A stretch of 64,000 nucleotides of DNA from an uncultured Clostridia bacterium (GTDB taxonomy: Bacteria > Bacillota > Clostridia > Christensenellales > Aristaeellaceae): positions 62,001 to 126,000 of the forward strand of contig CAKUKM010000004.1 in the NCBI GenBank assembly GCA_934663595.1. The letters run 5' to 3'. Shown piece by piece: positions 25,406-33,627 of this stretch. Under the pieces are notes generated by a model. That model made no database searches. It saw nothing but the letters and a program-made list of their open reading frames with translations, and was not told the origin of the DNA. Position numbers and translations under genes: made by a program. Within the stretch, counting starts at the first letter, position 1. Each line of letters starts with the position of its first letter.

Positions 25406-26122
25406 ATGGCGATTCTTCCGAAGAACTATCGGCGCGACTGTCTGCTGGGCGCGCTGGGAGCGGCGCTGATGCTCGCGGGCGATCTGTGTCTGAGCGTGAT
25501 TCCGGCCGCGAGCGGCGACAGCGGGCTTTTTATGCGGGAGGCGTATCTAAGCGGCGGCTATCCCGCATGGCGATTGCCGGTGCTGCTGGCGACGGGGCTG
25601 ATCGGCATGGCGCTGGGGTGCTTCAGCGTAAGGGTGATTCATGAGCAGATTCAGCCACAATATCGCAAAACGCGGTGGCTTCTTTTGGTCTGCGGCGTGA
25701 TTTACCTGACCTCCGCCGGGGCGCTGCACCTTCTGATCGGCAGTCTGGCCGACTGGACGAGCACGCTCGCGCCGCTGCTCGGTCGGGAGAAAATGGCCGC
25801 GCTCATTCAGGCGAAGTACGAGCGCCTGATGCCGGCCATGCTGCTGCCCTATGCGGCCATGGTTCTGCTCATGCTGGGCAGCGCCTGGGCGGTTGGGACG
25901 AAGAAAACCGTTCTGCCGCGCGGAATGCTGGCTGTTCATATGCTGGTCTGGCAGCTGGCGCTGATGCTGATTCCGGACATTCGTCAGGCGCTGGGCGCGG
26001 AGGTTTCAACCTGGGATTTCGTTTTGAGCCAGGGCTCGGGCAACGCGGCGCTGCTTTTGTGGATGCTGGCGAACGCGGCGTGGGCGCGCGGCAAACGGGA
26101 GGGTGCGGCATGTCCTTTTTAG
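25406..26122 (+). CDS. Six-helix integral membrane protein of the island
   Basis: A 238-residue membrane protein I cannot assign with confidence. Hydrophobic segments lie near residues 12-32, 58-76, 92-112, 140-162, 172-192 and 212-228, with positive residues favouring the inside at the N-terminus. The ATG at 25406 follows AGGAGGCGGCATTGC. There is no transporter or enzyme motif. It is the only membrane component of the island apart from the ABC exporter on the other strand, so it might sense or handle a hydrophobic product. It overlaps the next gene by 13 bases. Confidence 0.75.
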   Translation: MAILPKNYRRDCLLGALGAALMLAGDLCLSVIPAASGDSGLFMREAYLSGGYPAWRLPVLLATGLIGMALGCFSVRVIHEQIQPQYRKTRWLLLVCGVIYLTSAGALHLLIGSLADWTSTLAPLLGREKMAALIQAKYERLMPAMLLPYAAMVLLMLGSAWAVGTKKTVLPRGMLAVHMLVWQLALMLIPDIRQALGAEVSTWDFVLSQGSGNAALLLWMLANAAWARGKREGAACPF

Positions 26123-26721
26123 AAAATACCAAACGGCCGTCCGGAAGGGACGGAAGAGCGATGCTTTGGATGATGAATCTCGGGCATCGCGCGCTTTCCC
26201 GCTGGGGGCTTCGGTTTTTGCAGCTTTCTCCAAACGCGGAAACGCTGGATTGCGGCTGCGGCGGCGGGGCGAATCTGCGGGCGCTTTTGAAGAAGTGCCC
26301 GGGCGGCCGCGCCGTGGGCGTGGATTATTCCGAGGTCAGCGTGCAGAAATCCGGGAAATACAATCGAACGGCAATTCAATCCGGGCGCTGCGAGGTGCTT
26401 CAGGCGAGCGTGGCGGCGCTTCCGCTGCAGGACGCGCGCTTCGACGCGGTCACGGCGTTTGAAACGGTGTATTTCTGGCCGGAGTTGGCGCGGTGCTTCC
26501 GCGAGATCTGGCGGGTGCTGAAGCCGGGCGGCGCGTTTTTGATTTGCAATGAATGCAGCGAAGGCGGCCGCTGGGAAAAGCGGATCGACGGCATGACCGT
26601 TTACACCGGCGCGCAGCTGCAGGCGGCGCTGGAGCAGGCAGGCTTTGGCGAAATTCGGATTCACCGAAACCAAAAGGGCTGGCTCTGCGTTCAGGCGCGG
26701 AAACAGGGGGAGAGAGTATGA
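26110..26721 (+). CDS. Class I SAM methyltransferase, copy 2
   Basis: A 203-residue Rossmann-fold methyltransferase. The ATG at 26110 (MSFLENTKRPSGRDGRAM) lies inside the previous gene and is followed by the usual MLWMMNLGHRALSRWG opening of small clostridial methyltransferases. Motif I is LDCGCGGGANLRAL near residue 46. GVDYSEVSV carries the acidic residue for SAM, and VTAFETVYFW plus WRVLKPGGAFLI are motifs IV-VI. The stop overlaps the next ATG. Substrate unknown. Confidence 0.85.
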   Translation: MSFLENTKRPSGRDGRAMLWMMNLGHRALSRWGLRFLQLSPNAETLDCGCGGGANLRALLKKCPGGRAVGVDYSEVSVQKSGKYNRTAIQSGRCEVLQASVAALPLQDARFDAVTAFETVYFWPELARCFREIWRVLKPGGAFLICNECSEGGRWEKRIDGMTVYTGAQLQAALEQAGFGEIRIHRNQKGWLCVQARKQGERV

Positions 26722-27623
26722 GCATTTTTGCATCGCTGCTGCGCGGCGCGTACAGGCTCGTCGGCGCAAAGAAGGCGTTTTCGCTGCCGGAGGACGAGCT
26801 CCGGAAGGTGATTGAAAAGCAGAATCGCCATCGCGGCGTATTCGTGCCGACCGATCGCAAGGCGCATTGCCAGATGATCGAGGTAAACGGCTTTCCGTGC
26901 CTGATCGTTCGCGAAAGGCCGGAGCCGGCGGCGCGGGCGATCCTCTATTTCTTCGGCGGCGGCATGGTGATCGGCCCGGACAGGGGCGATTTGCCCGTGA
27001 TGCGCAAGCTGGCGCGGGATACCGGCTGCGACGTGTGGTTCCCGTTCTATCCGCTCTGCACGGAGCATTGCATTTCCGAGACCTACGATATGGTTTATGA
27101 ATGCTATCGGCAGATGATCGAGCTCTATGGCGGCGGAAACGTCAGCACCTGCGGCTTTTCCTCCGGCGGCGCGCTGGCGCTGGGAATTGCGGCGCACAAC
27201 AGCGCGCAGGGCGCGCCGCTTCCGCAGCCGCGGCATATCGTGGCCGTATCGCCCGGCGAGGTGCCGTGGAACGATGCGGAAAGGGCGCGCATGCAGGCGC
27301 TGAATGAAAGGAACGCGGCCATTGATTACGCGTTTATGGTCACGGTGGAGAAATTCATGCGCCACGGGTGCAGGGACGTGCCGGATTACATGATTTCCGG
27401 CTCGCGCGGCGATTTTTCCGGAACGGGCGATATTCACTTTTTCTATTCCGCCGACGAAGTGCTCTATGGGGCGCTGCCGGACTTTGAGGCGGCCTGCAGG
27501 CGGGCGAACGTGCCCTATACCGCCTTTGCCCGGCCGAAAATGGTGCATTGCTATTGCATGCTGCCGTATTTCAAGGAGGCCCGGGAGGGTTTCGGCAAAA
27601 TTACGGAAATACTGAAGCGATAA
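26718..27623 (+). CDS. Alpha/beta hydrolase (esterase/lipase-like), island copy 3
   Basis: A 301-residue alpha/beta hydrolase of the hormone-sensitive-lipase/acetyl-esterase type. The ATG at 26718 follows GGGGGAGAGAGT. The oxyanion motif, normally HGGG, is present as YFFGGGMVIGP near residue 77, with Phe replacing the His. The nucleophile elbow is TCGFSSGGALALG near residue 142. Asp and His candidates are in HFFYSADEVLYG and KMVHCYCMLPYF. Residues SPGEVPWNDAERARM fit the cap. Likely cytoplasmic. It is the third of four hydrolases in the island. Confidence 0.82.
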   Translation: MSIFASLLRGAYRLVGAKKAFSLPEDELRKVIEKQNRHRGVFVPTDRKAHCQMIEVNGFPCLIVRERPEPAARAILYFFGGGMVIGPDRGDLPVMRKLARDTGCDVWFPFYPLCTEHCISETYDMVYECYRQMIELYGGGNVSTCGFSSGGALALGIAAHNSAQGAPLPQPRHIVAVSPGEVPWNDAERARMQALNERNAAIDYAFMVTVEKFMRHGCRDVPDYMISGSRGDFSGTGDIHFFYSADEVLYGALPDFEAACRRANVPYTAFARPKMVHCYCMLPYFKEAREGFGKITEILKR

Positions 27624-27635
27624 GGAGCGAGAAGC

Positions 27636-28328
27636 ATGGACCGGAAGGAGAACATTCGCAATGCCTATCGTTTAACGGGCGGCAACGGCTTTTACGATGG
27701 CATGATCACCTGCTCCACATTGCCGGGAAAGGCGGTTTGCCGCCTGGTGTGGAACATGAACAAGGCGGAATGCGACGCCTATCTGGCCGAGGCGCTGTCC
27801 GGCATTCCGGAGAATTTTTCGGGGCGGCTGCTGGAGGTTCCGGTCGGAACAGGCATTCTCACCATGCCGCTGTATCAGACGCTGCCGCGCGCGGAGATCG
27901 TCTGCCTCGATTATTCGCCGGACATGATGGCGCAGGCGCGGGAGAAGGCGGAGCGGCTGAAGCTGAAAAACGTCTCGTTTCAGCAGGGCGACGTGGGCGC
28001 GCTGCCCCATGCGGACGGCAGCTTCGATATCGTTCTTTCGCTCAACGGCTTTCATGCGTTTCCGGACAAGGAGGCCGCGTATCGGGAAACCTTCCGCGTT
28101 TTAAAGCCCGGCGGAGTGTTCTGCGGCTGCTTTTATGTAAAGGGCGAGGAAGCGCGCACGGACTGGTTCGTTCGCCATATTTACGAGCGCGCGAAGTTCT
28201 TTACGCCGCCCTATGAAACGGCGGGCAGCCTGCGGGCGCGGCTGAGCGGCATGTATGAAACCGCGCGGGTCGGCAATCTGAAGGGCATCGCATGGTTTAT
28301 CTGCCGGAAAGGGAAGAAGTCGCGATGA
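27636..28328 (+). CDS. Class I SAM methyltransferase, copy 3
   Basis: A 230-residue methyltransferase starting 13 bases after the esterase, with AAGGAGCGAG upstream. The SAM loop is LLEVPVGTGILTMPLY near residue 65, unusual in having EVPVGTG instead of D-x-G-x-G-x-G, a form seen in some UbiE/COQ5-like small-molecule methyltransferases. VCLDYSPDMMAQA and FDIVLSLNGFHAF, then FRVLKPGGVFCG, complete the fold. The stop overlaps the following ATG. It probably acts on the same product as the other two methyltransferases or a derivative, but no substrate can be named. Confidence 0.85.
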   Translation: MDRKENIRNAYRLTGGNGFYDGMITCSTLPGKAVCRLVWNMNKAECDAYLAEALSGIPENFSGRLLEVPVGTGILTMPLYQTLPRAEIVCLDYSPDMMAQAREKAERLKLKNVSFQQGDVGALPHADGSFDIVLSLNGFHAFPDKEAAYRETFRVLKPGGVFCGCFYVKGEEARTDWFVRHIYERAKFFTPPYETAGSLRARLSGMYETARVGNLKGIAWFICRKGKKSR

Positions 28329-29119
28329 AGTATTTTGAATTCGGGCGCGAGCATTCGGAATTGATGGTGATGCTCCACGGCGGCGGCGTGTGCTATCGCG
28401 GCATAATGCCGGTCGCGGAGAAGATGGCGGAGGCTTATCACGTGATTCTCGTGGCCTACGACGGCTTTAATCCCGACGAGCCGGAAACGGTGTTTCAGTC
28501 GCCCATGGACGAGGCGCGGCGGCTGGGCGACTATGTGACGGAGCGATACGGCGGAAAAATCGACGTTCTCTACGCCATTTCCTATGGCTGCCGGGTGATG
28601 ATGGAGGTGTTGGCCGATCCGCGCCTGACGATCACCACCACGATTGCCGACGGCATGGGTCTGCGCGATTATCCCAACATCCAAAGCAAATGGGGCAGGG
28701 ACGTTTACTGCTTCTTCTTTACGGGGCTGTTTTATGCGGTGATGGGCCATCCCGGCCCGCGGAGGAAGAAATTTCTCGCGAAAATCACCGGGAGAAAGCT
28801 CGAGGAAGCCGAGCGCCTGCTTTACGGCCGCGCCACATGGCAAAGCTGGAAGAATCAGGACTATTTCCTGATTGGCAAAAAGACGGATTATTCGCTGTTT
28901 GGCCGCACGAGCATGCATCTCTGGTACGGAATCAAGGGCAGCGTGGACAGAAAGCTGTCCCGCAATCTGGGGGCGCTCCGGCAGGGCGGCTATCCCTTTG
29001 AGGAAAAGATCTTTACGGATCTGGGCCACGGCGGTCTGGCGGGCGAGCATCCCGGGCAGTTTTTTCAGGAGGTGCAATCGGCGCATCGGCGCGATTGCGC
29101 AAAGAAGGAGGGCGCATGA
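28325..29119 (+). CDS. Alpha/beta hydrolase, island copy 4
   Basis: A 264-residue alpha/beta hydrolase, ATG at 28325 overlapping the previous stop. The N-terminus ELMVMLHGGGVCYRG gives the oxyanion HGGG. The nucleophile elbow is LYAISYGCRVMME near residue 89, and a late GHGGLAGEHPGQFF supplies the histidine. It resembles copy 1 at 21504 in length and in the 'AYDGFxxDE' segment, so both probably descend from a duplication. It is followed by the third thiazoline-hydrolase-family gene, as copy 1 is followed by the first. Confidence 0.8.
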   Translation: MKYFEFGREHSELMVMLHGGGVCYRGIMPVAEKMAEAYHVILVAYDGFNPDEPETVFQSPMDEARRLGDYVTERYGGKIDVLYAISYGCRVMMEVLADPRLTITTTIADGMGLRDYPNIQSKWGRDVYCFFFTGLFYAVMGHPGPRRKKFLAKITGRKLEEAERLLYGRATWQSWKNQDYFLIGKKTDYSLFGRTSMHLWYGIKGSVDRKLSRNLGALRQGGYPFEEKIFTDLGHGGLAGEHPGQFFQEVQSAHRRDCAKKEGA

Positions 29120-29715
29120 AGGAGAGCTATCTGGCTGCGGAATTGAAGCGGACGATTCATCAATTTCCCGCGCAGGAGAGCGCGCTGAACGCGGCATTTG
29201 CATCGCGGCTTACGCAGCTGCGCGCGGAAAACGCCGGCGCGTCTCCGGAAAAGCGCCGCCATTTGGAAAGCCAGATTCTGCCCGGAATCGCGGCGTATGA
29301 GACGCTGCAGGCCGTAATGCCCAAGGACGCGGCGCTTTCGACCGTGCACGGCTATGTGGAAAAGCGCGCGTGGAAAATAAAGGGCGCGATCCTGAAGCTG
29401 ATGCGCATTCCGGGGCTGTATCGCGCGGTTCCGGGCATTTTTTCCAGGGAAACGCCCAAGCTGTTCGGCGAAACGGCGGGCTTTGCCGCGCGCGAGATTC
29501 AAACCTCCGGCGGCGTGTGGCGCATCGATATGCTCCGCTGCCCCTACCACGACGCGTGCGCGCAATACGGCTGCCCGGAGCTGTGCCATTGCTTTTGCGA
29601 CAGCGACGATATCACCTACGACGGCATGCACCCGAGGCTCGTCTGGCACAGAACGAAGACGCTCGGCCGCGGCGACGACTGCTGCGATTTCAGCCTGAAA
29701 ATCGCGGGCAAATGA
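29116..29715 (+). CDS. ATC hydrolase family protein, copy 3 (last island gene)
   Basis: A 199-residue protein whose ATG overlaps the previous stop and is preceded by AAGGAGGGC. The C-terminal core MLRCPYHDACAQYGCPELCHCFCDSDDITYDG and RTKTLGRGDDCCDFSLK match the ATC-hydrolase-family pattern (Cys-Pro, P-x-LC, D, and Gly-x-x-x-CDF). The N-terminal half is basic and helical, with a hydrophobic stretch (LKLMRIPGLYRAVPGIF) that could touch the membrane. It ends the island and is followed by a strong terminator shared in position with the convergent ABC exporter genes. Confidence 0.75.
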   Translation: MKESYLAAELKRTIHQFPAQESALNAAFASRLTQLRAENAGASPEKRRHLESQILPGIAAYETLQAVMPKDAALSTVHGYVEKRAWKIKGAILKLMRIPGLYRAVPGIFSRETPKLFGETAGFAAREIQTSGGVWRIDMLRCPYHDACAQYGCPELCHCFCDSDDITYDGMHPRLVWHRTKTLGRGDDCCDFSLKIAGK

Positions 29716-29731
29716 ATTGCCGGAAATAAGC

Positions 29732-29773
29732 AAACAGGAGGCATCCCCCTGCAAGGGACGCCTCCTGTTTTTT
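29732..29773 (+). terminator. Rho-independent terminator at the end of the island
   Basis: An 11-bp stem AAACAGGAGGC / GCCTCCTGTTT extended by TCCC/GGGA after one mismatch, followed by a T-run on the plus strand. It separates the island from the convergent ABC genes. Confidence 0.9.
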
Positions 29774-29780
29774 ATGGGCG

Positions 29781-31517
29781 TTAGCCGTCGATGCGCCAGC
29801 CCTCGGCCTTCTCGCGAATTTCGATGAAGCGCCGGTACAGGCCGTTTTGCCGCATCAGCTCGTCGTGCGTGCCGCGCTCGGCGATGCGGCCGTCGTCGAC
29901 CACCAGAATCTGGTCGGCATTCTGAATCGTGGCCAGACGATGCGCGATGGTGATGATCGTCTTGCCGCGCGTCAGCTCGGACAGCGCCGACTGAATCAGA
30001 TGCTCGTTTTCCGGGTCGATGCTGGCGGTGGCCTCGTCGAGAATGATGATCGGCGCGTCCTTCAGCATGGCGCGGGCAATCGAAATGCGCTGCTTTTCGC
30101 CGCCGGACAGCGTGCCGCCGCCCTCGCCGACCACGGTGTCGTAGCCGTTCGGCAGCGCCATGATGAAGTCGTGGCAGCGCGCCTTCTTCGCCGCGGCGAT
30201 CATTTCTTCCTCGGTCGCGTCGGGCTTGCCGAAGCAGAGGTTCGCGCGAATGGTATCGTTAAACAGATACACATTCTGGAACACCATGGAGATGTTGGAA
30301 AGCAGACTGTCGCACGTCAGCTCCTTCAGATCGTGGCCGCCGATGGTAATGCTGCCCTTCTGCGGATCATAGAACCGCGCGAGCAGGCTGCAGATCGTGG
30401 TTTTGCCGCTGCCGGACGGGCCGACGATCGCGGTGGAGGTCTTTTCCGGAATCTCGAACGACACGTCGCTCAGCACCCTGCGCGAATCATAGCCGAAATC
30501 CACATGCCTGAAGGCGATGTCGAAGCGCTTGAGCGGAATGTCCTTTCCGCCCGCGTCGATCAGGTGCTCACCCCGCAGCGCGTCGAGCTGGTTCATCGCG
30601 TCGTTGATTACGCTGAGCGTGTGCGCGCTGTCGCTGATGGGCTCGAGGCTGGCGAAGATGCTGAATGAATAGAACAGGAACACGAGCGCTACGGAGAAAT
30701 CCATTTGGCCGTTTAGGCACATCAGGCTCGCCGCCAGCGCGAGGCCGACGCTTCCGCATTTCAGCGCCAGCAGATGCAGCGCGTTTCCGGGAAGATAGCC
30801 CCATTCAATCTTCAAATGAATGCGCCGGCTGTCGGCCACGGCCTTTTTCACCGAGGCCATCGAAGCGCCGCTCTTTCCGAAGGATTTGACCACCGCAAGG
30901 CCGCGCGCGTATTCGAGAATTGCGCCGGTCATATCGCGGTTGGCCGCGGCCTCTACGGGCGCGTTCTTCGCGCTGTAATGGGAAATGGCCAGCAGACACA
31001 GGAAGGACAGCGCCGCGGCGGCCAGCGCGATCAGCGCCGTGACCGGGCTGAATGCGGCGAGACCCGCGAATACGACCAGGAAATTCAGATATCCGCCGAC
31101 GAAATTGTCGATCATGCGAATGCCCATGTTTTCCAGCGTGCCGAGACCCGTGGTGATGGAATTGAGGATATTGCCGGTCGACGTCTGCTGGAAATAGCCC
31201 AGCGACACCCGCTTCAGCGCGTCGCCCACGGCCAGACGGTCGCGCGCGGTCAGCTCGTAGCTGATCGATTCCTGATAGCGCGCGCGCAGATAATTAAACA
31301 GGAACCGCAGCAGCACGAGCGCGATCTGAATGACGATGCATTTCCAGATCCAGCTGGGATCGAGCCGCCCCTCGAGTAGCTGGCCGATCGTGTATGCCGC
31401 CACCATCAGCGGCAGCGCCGCGAAAATGTGGGAAAAGAACGAGCAGACGAACCCGGCGTACAGCCGCCCCTTGAATTCGCCGCACCAGTCGATGATGCGC
31501 TTTACCGTTTTGAACAT
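29781..31517 (-). CDS. ABC exporter half-transporter, second subunit
   Basis: A 578-residue type IV (exporter-fold) ABC protein: six transmembrane helices in residues about 15-300, then an ATPase domain. Visible are Walker A VGPSGSGKTT, signature LSGGEKQRISIARAM, Walker B IIILDEATASID and the switch His in TIAHRLAT, so the active site is complete. It lies 3 bases after its partner gene at 31521, and the two probably form a heterodimer. Families with this pair arrangement export peptides, lipids or drugs, and a few (YbtPQ/IrtAB type) import siderophores. The convergent island suggests it moves the island's product, but that is inference. Confidence 0.92.
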   Translation of the reverse strand: MFKTVKRIIDWCGEFKGRLYAGFVCSFFSHIFAALPLMVAAYTIGQLLEGRLDPSWIWKCIVIQIALVLLRFLFNYLRARYQESISYELTARDRLAVGDALKRVSLGYFQQTSTGNILNSITTGLGTLENMGIRMIDNFVGGYLNFLVVFAGLAAFSPVTALIALAAAALSFLCLLAISHYSAKNAPVEAAANRDMTGAILEYARGLAVVKSFGKSGASMASVKKAVADSRRIHLKIEWGYLPGNALHLLALKCGSVGLALAASLMCLNGQMDFSVALVFLFYSFSIFASLEPISDSAHTLSVINDAMNQLDALRGEHLIDAGGKDIPLKRFDIAFRHVDFGYDSRRVLSDVSFEIPEKTSTAIVGPSGSGKTTICSLLARFYDPQKGSITIGGHDLKELTCDSLLSNISMVFQNVYLFNDTIRANLCFGKPDATEEEMIAAAKKARCHDFIMALPNGYDTVVGEGGGTLSGGEKQRISIARAMLKDAPIIILDEATASIDPENEHLIQSALSELTRGKTIITIAHRLATIQNADQILVVDDGRIAERGTHDELMRQNGLYRRFIEIREKAEGWRIDG

Positions 31518-31520
31518 GCC

Positions 31521-33293
31521 TTACGCCTCCCTTGCCGCGGACGAAACCGCCCAGTTCTTCGCGCCGATATGCGCCTGCCACATGTCGCGATACAGCAGGC
31601 AATTCGCAAGCAGTTCCTCCTGCGTGCCCTCGGCCGCAATCGCGCCGTCCTTGAGCACCACGATGTTGTCCGCGTTCTTGATCGTGGACAGGCGATGCGC
31701 GATCACCAGCAGCGTCTTGCCCTTCGTCAGCGCGGCGATGCTCTGCTGAATGCGATCCTCGTTTTCGGGATCGGTAAATGCGGTGGCCTCGTCCAGAATC
31801 ACGATCGGCGCGTTTTTCAGCATCATGCGCGCGATGGCGATGCGCTGCTTTTCGCCGCCGGACAGGCGTTTGCCCGCTTCGCCGGCGGGCGTGTCGTAGC
31901 CCTGGGGCAGCTTCTGGATGAATTCCTCGCACTGCGCCGCGCGGGCCGCGGCCTTGACCTCTTCGTCCGTCGCGTTCGGATTTCCGAGGCGGATATTCTC
32001 CATCAGCGAGCAGCGGAAGAGGAAATTGTCCTGCGTTACGAAGCTCACGTATTCAGAAAGCTGCGAAAGCGGCATATCCTTGACGTTCACGCCGCCGATT
32101 TCGACGCTTCCGGACGAAACGTCCCAGAAGCGCGCGATCAGCTTGGCCACGGTGGATTTGCCGCCGCCGGACGGGCCGACCAGCGCCGTAAAGCTTCCCT
32201 CCGGAAGCGACAGATCCACGCCGTGCAGCACCTCGTCCTCGGCCTTGCCGGTATAGGAGAAATGCACGTCCCTCAGCGCAACGCCGGTGGATTTTACCTG
32301 CGCGCGCGCCTTCGGCTCGGGCAGCTCGGGCATTTCGAGGAATTCCTGCAGGCCCTTTACCGTAAATTCCACCTGCCGCATGTTTTCGGAGAACACCTCG
32401 AGCTTCGCCAGCGAGCCCACCATGGAAATCGACAGCATTACGGCCAGCGCGGCCATCGGCGCGGTGATGGTGCCGTTGTTTGCCAGCGTCAGCGCCACCG
32501 GCAGCGTGCCGATCAGCGTGGACGGAAACAGCGCGAAGCTCAGCTTCATCGTCAGATACGTCGACGACAGCCATTTGACCACGAACGTGCGGAAATCCGT
32601 AATCGCCTTGGCGTACTTTTCATACGACACGCCCGCGCGGCCGAACGCCTTGATGACCTCGATGCCCTCGACGTATTCCACGATCGTGCTGTTCATGTAG
32701 GCATTCGCCTCGTCGTAGGTCTTGAAGTTTTTGCCGCTGATCACCATCGTCAGCATCATGCAGACCATCGACAGCGGGAAGGTGACCAGCGAGGCGAGCG
32801 CCAGCCGCCAGTCGATCATCAGCAGCGCAAGAATACTCACGATCGGCAGCACCACGTGGCCCGCGCCCTCGGGGATCATGTGCGCCAGCGGCGGCTCGAG
32901 GTTTTCGATCTTGTCCACCATCATGCCCTTGATTTCGCCGATGGTGTGGTTTTCGACATTGCCCAGCGGCGCGTGCAGAAAGCGATCCGCCAGCCGCAGG
33001 CGCAGGCCCTCCAGCACATGATAGGCCATGTTGTGCGAAATTCCCGTCGAAAGGGTGAATGCGGCGATCTTTACGGCGTATGCCAACAGCGACCACAGGC
33101 ACCACCCGACGATTCCCGCCGCGCTGGCCGTTCCGTCCGCAAACAGGCAGATCACCCGATACATGCAGTAAAACGGAACCAGCCCGGCCGACACGCTGAC
33201 GACCGACAGAATCACCGATGCAATCAGCTTCTTCTTTTCGCCCTTGGCGTAGGCGAACAGCGATTGAATCCAGCTTTTTTCCTTCGTTTTCAT
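31521..33293 (-). CDS. ABC exporter half-transporter, first subunit
   Basis: A 590-residue half-transporter with a six-helix membrane domain (about residues 20-310) and a full ATPase: VGPSGGGKST, LSGGEKQRIAIARMM, IVILDEATAFTDPENE and VIAHRLST. The DEATAFTDPENE form is common in clostridial exporter pairs and in the YbtP/IrtA-like group. Both subunits keep the catalytic Glu, so neither site looks degenerate. It is the first gene of the two-gene unit, with a predicted promoter at 33406-33434 and an operator-like dyad just downstream of the transcription start. Confidence 0.92.
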   Translation of the reverse strand: MKTKEKSWIQSLFAYAKGEKKKLIASVILSVVSVSAGLVPFYCMYRVICLFADGTASAAGIVGWCLWSLLAYAVKIAAFTLSTGISHNMAYHVLEGLRLRLADRFLHAPLGNVENHTIGEIKGMMVDKIENLEPPLAHMIPEGAGHVVLPIVSILALLMIDWRLALASLVTFPLSMVCMMLTMVISGKNFKTYDEANAYMNSTIVEYVEGIEVIKAFGRAGVSYEKYAKAITDFRTFVVKWLSSTYLTMKLSFALFPSTLIGTLPVALTLANNGTITAPMAALAVMLSISMVGSLAKLEVFSENMRQVEFTVKGLQEFLEMPELPEPKARAQVKSTGVALRDVHFSYTGKAEDEVLHGVDLSLPEGSFTALVGPSGGGKSTVAKLIARFWDVSSGSVEIGGVNVKDMPLSQLSEYVSFVTQDNFLFRCSLMENIRLGNPNATDEEVKAAARAAQCEEFIQKLPQGYDTPAGEAGKRLSGGEKQRIAIARMMLKNAPIVILDEATAFTDPENEDRIQQSIAALTKGKTLLVIAHRLSTIKNADNIVVLKDGAIAAEGTQEELLANCLLYRDMWQAHIGAKNWAVSSAAREA

Positions 33294-33381
33294 GGCTTGC
33301 CTCCTCTTCCCATGCGATACTGCAACGACCGCCGTCCCCGATCGGCGTCGCCGCGCGGAGAAAAGAGCGTTCGTTTATGCA

Positions 33382-33397
33382 GTTAATCGTGTCTAAC
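33382..33397 (-). promoter_or_regulatory. Operator candidate matching the island leader dyad
   Basis: GTTAATCGTGTCTAAC has the same GTTA-N8-TAAC outline as the dyad at 20607-20622, and the TCTAAC half is identical. It lies at about +2 to +18 of the predicted exporter transcript. A further TTCGGTTAGA at 33474-33483 is the exact inverted copy of TCTAACCGAA at 33392-33401. Confidence 0.4.
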
Positions 33398-33405
33398 CGA
33401 AGAAG

Positions 33406-33434
33406 ATTCTACCTGATTTCGCAAGGCCTGTCTA
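33406..33434 (-). promoter_or_regulatory. Promoter of the ABC exporter pair
   Basis: Reverse strand: -35 TAGACA (33429-33434), 17-base spacer, -10 TAGAAT (33406-33411). This gives a leader of about 105 bases before the start codon at 33293. Confidence 0.5.
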
Positions 33435-33529
33435 TTCCATTCCGATTAAAATGCTCCGCAGAAGCAGCGAAATTTCGGTTAGAGGCGCATTCCGCATCGG
33501 TTACTTAAAGGTGCCTCCCTAATAAAAAA

Positions 33530-33566
33530 GTGCGTACTTGTATTGCGGGCAGAAAACGTGTATCCT
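33530..33566 (+). promoter_or_regulatory. Promoter with GTGCGTACTT element, upstream of the secreted MBL-like gene
   Basis: GTGCGTACTT (33530-33539) overlaps a -35 TTGTAT (33538-33543); a 17-base spacer leads to -10 TATCCT (33561-33566). The same decamer overlaps the promoter at 34949, beside the hxlR-type regulator gene, so it is probably that regulator's operator. Confidence 0.5.
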
Positions 33567-33627
33567 GTGATTGTGGCCACGAGATAAGAACCTTTCAAAA
33601 CGACCAACCCAATCGGAGGAACCCCAA

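Noticed and set aside
31428..33386. A 652-codon plus-strand open frame opposite an ABC gene
   Set aside because: The reverse strand has full Walker A, signature and Walker B motifs. The plus-strand frame has none.
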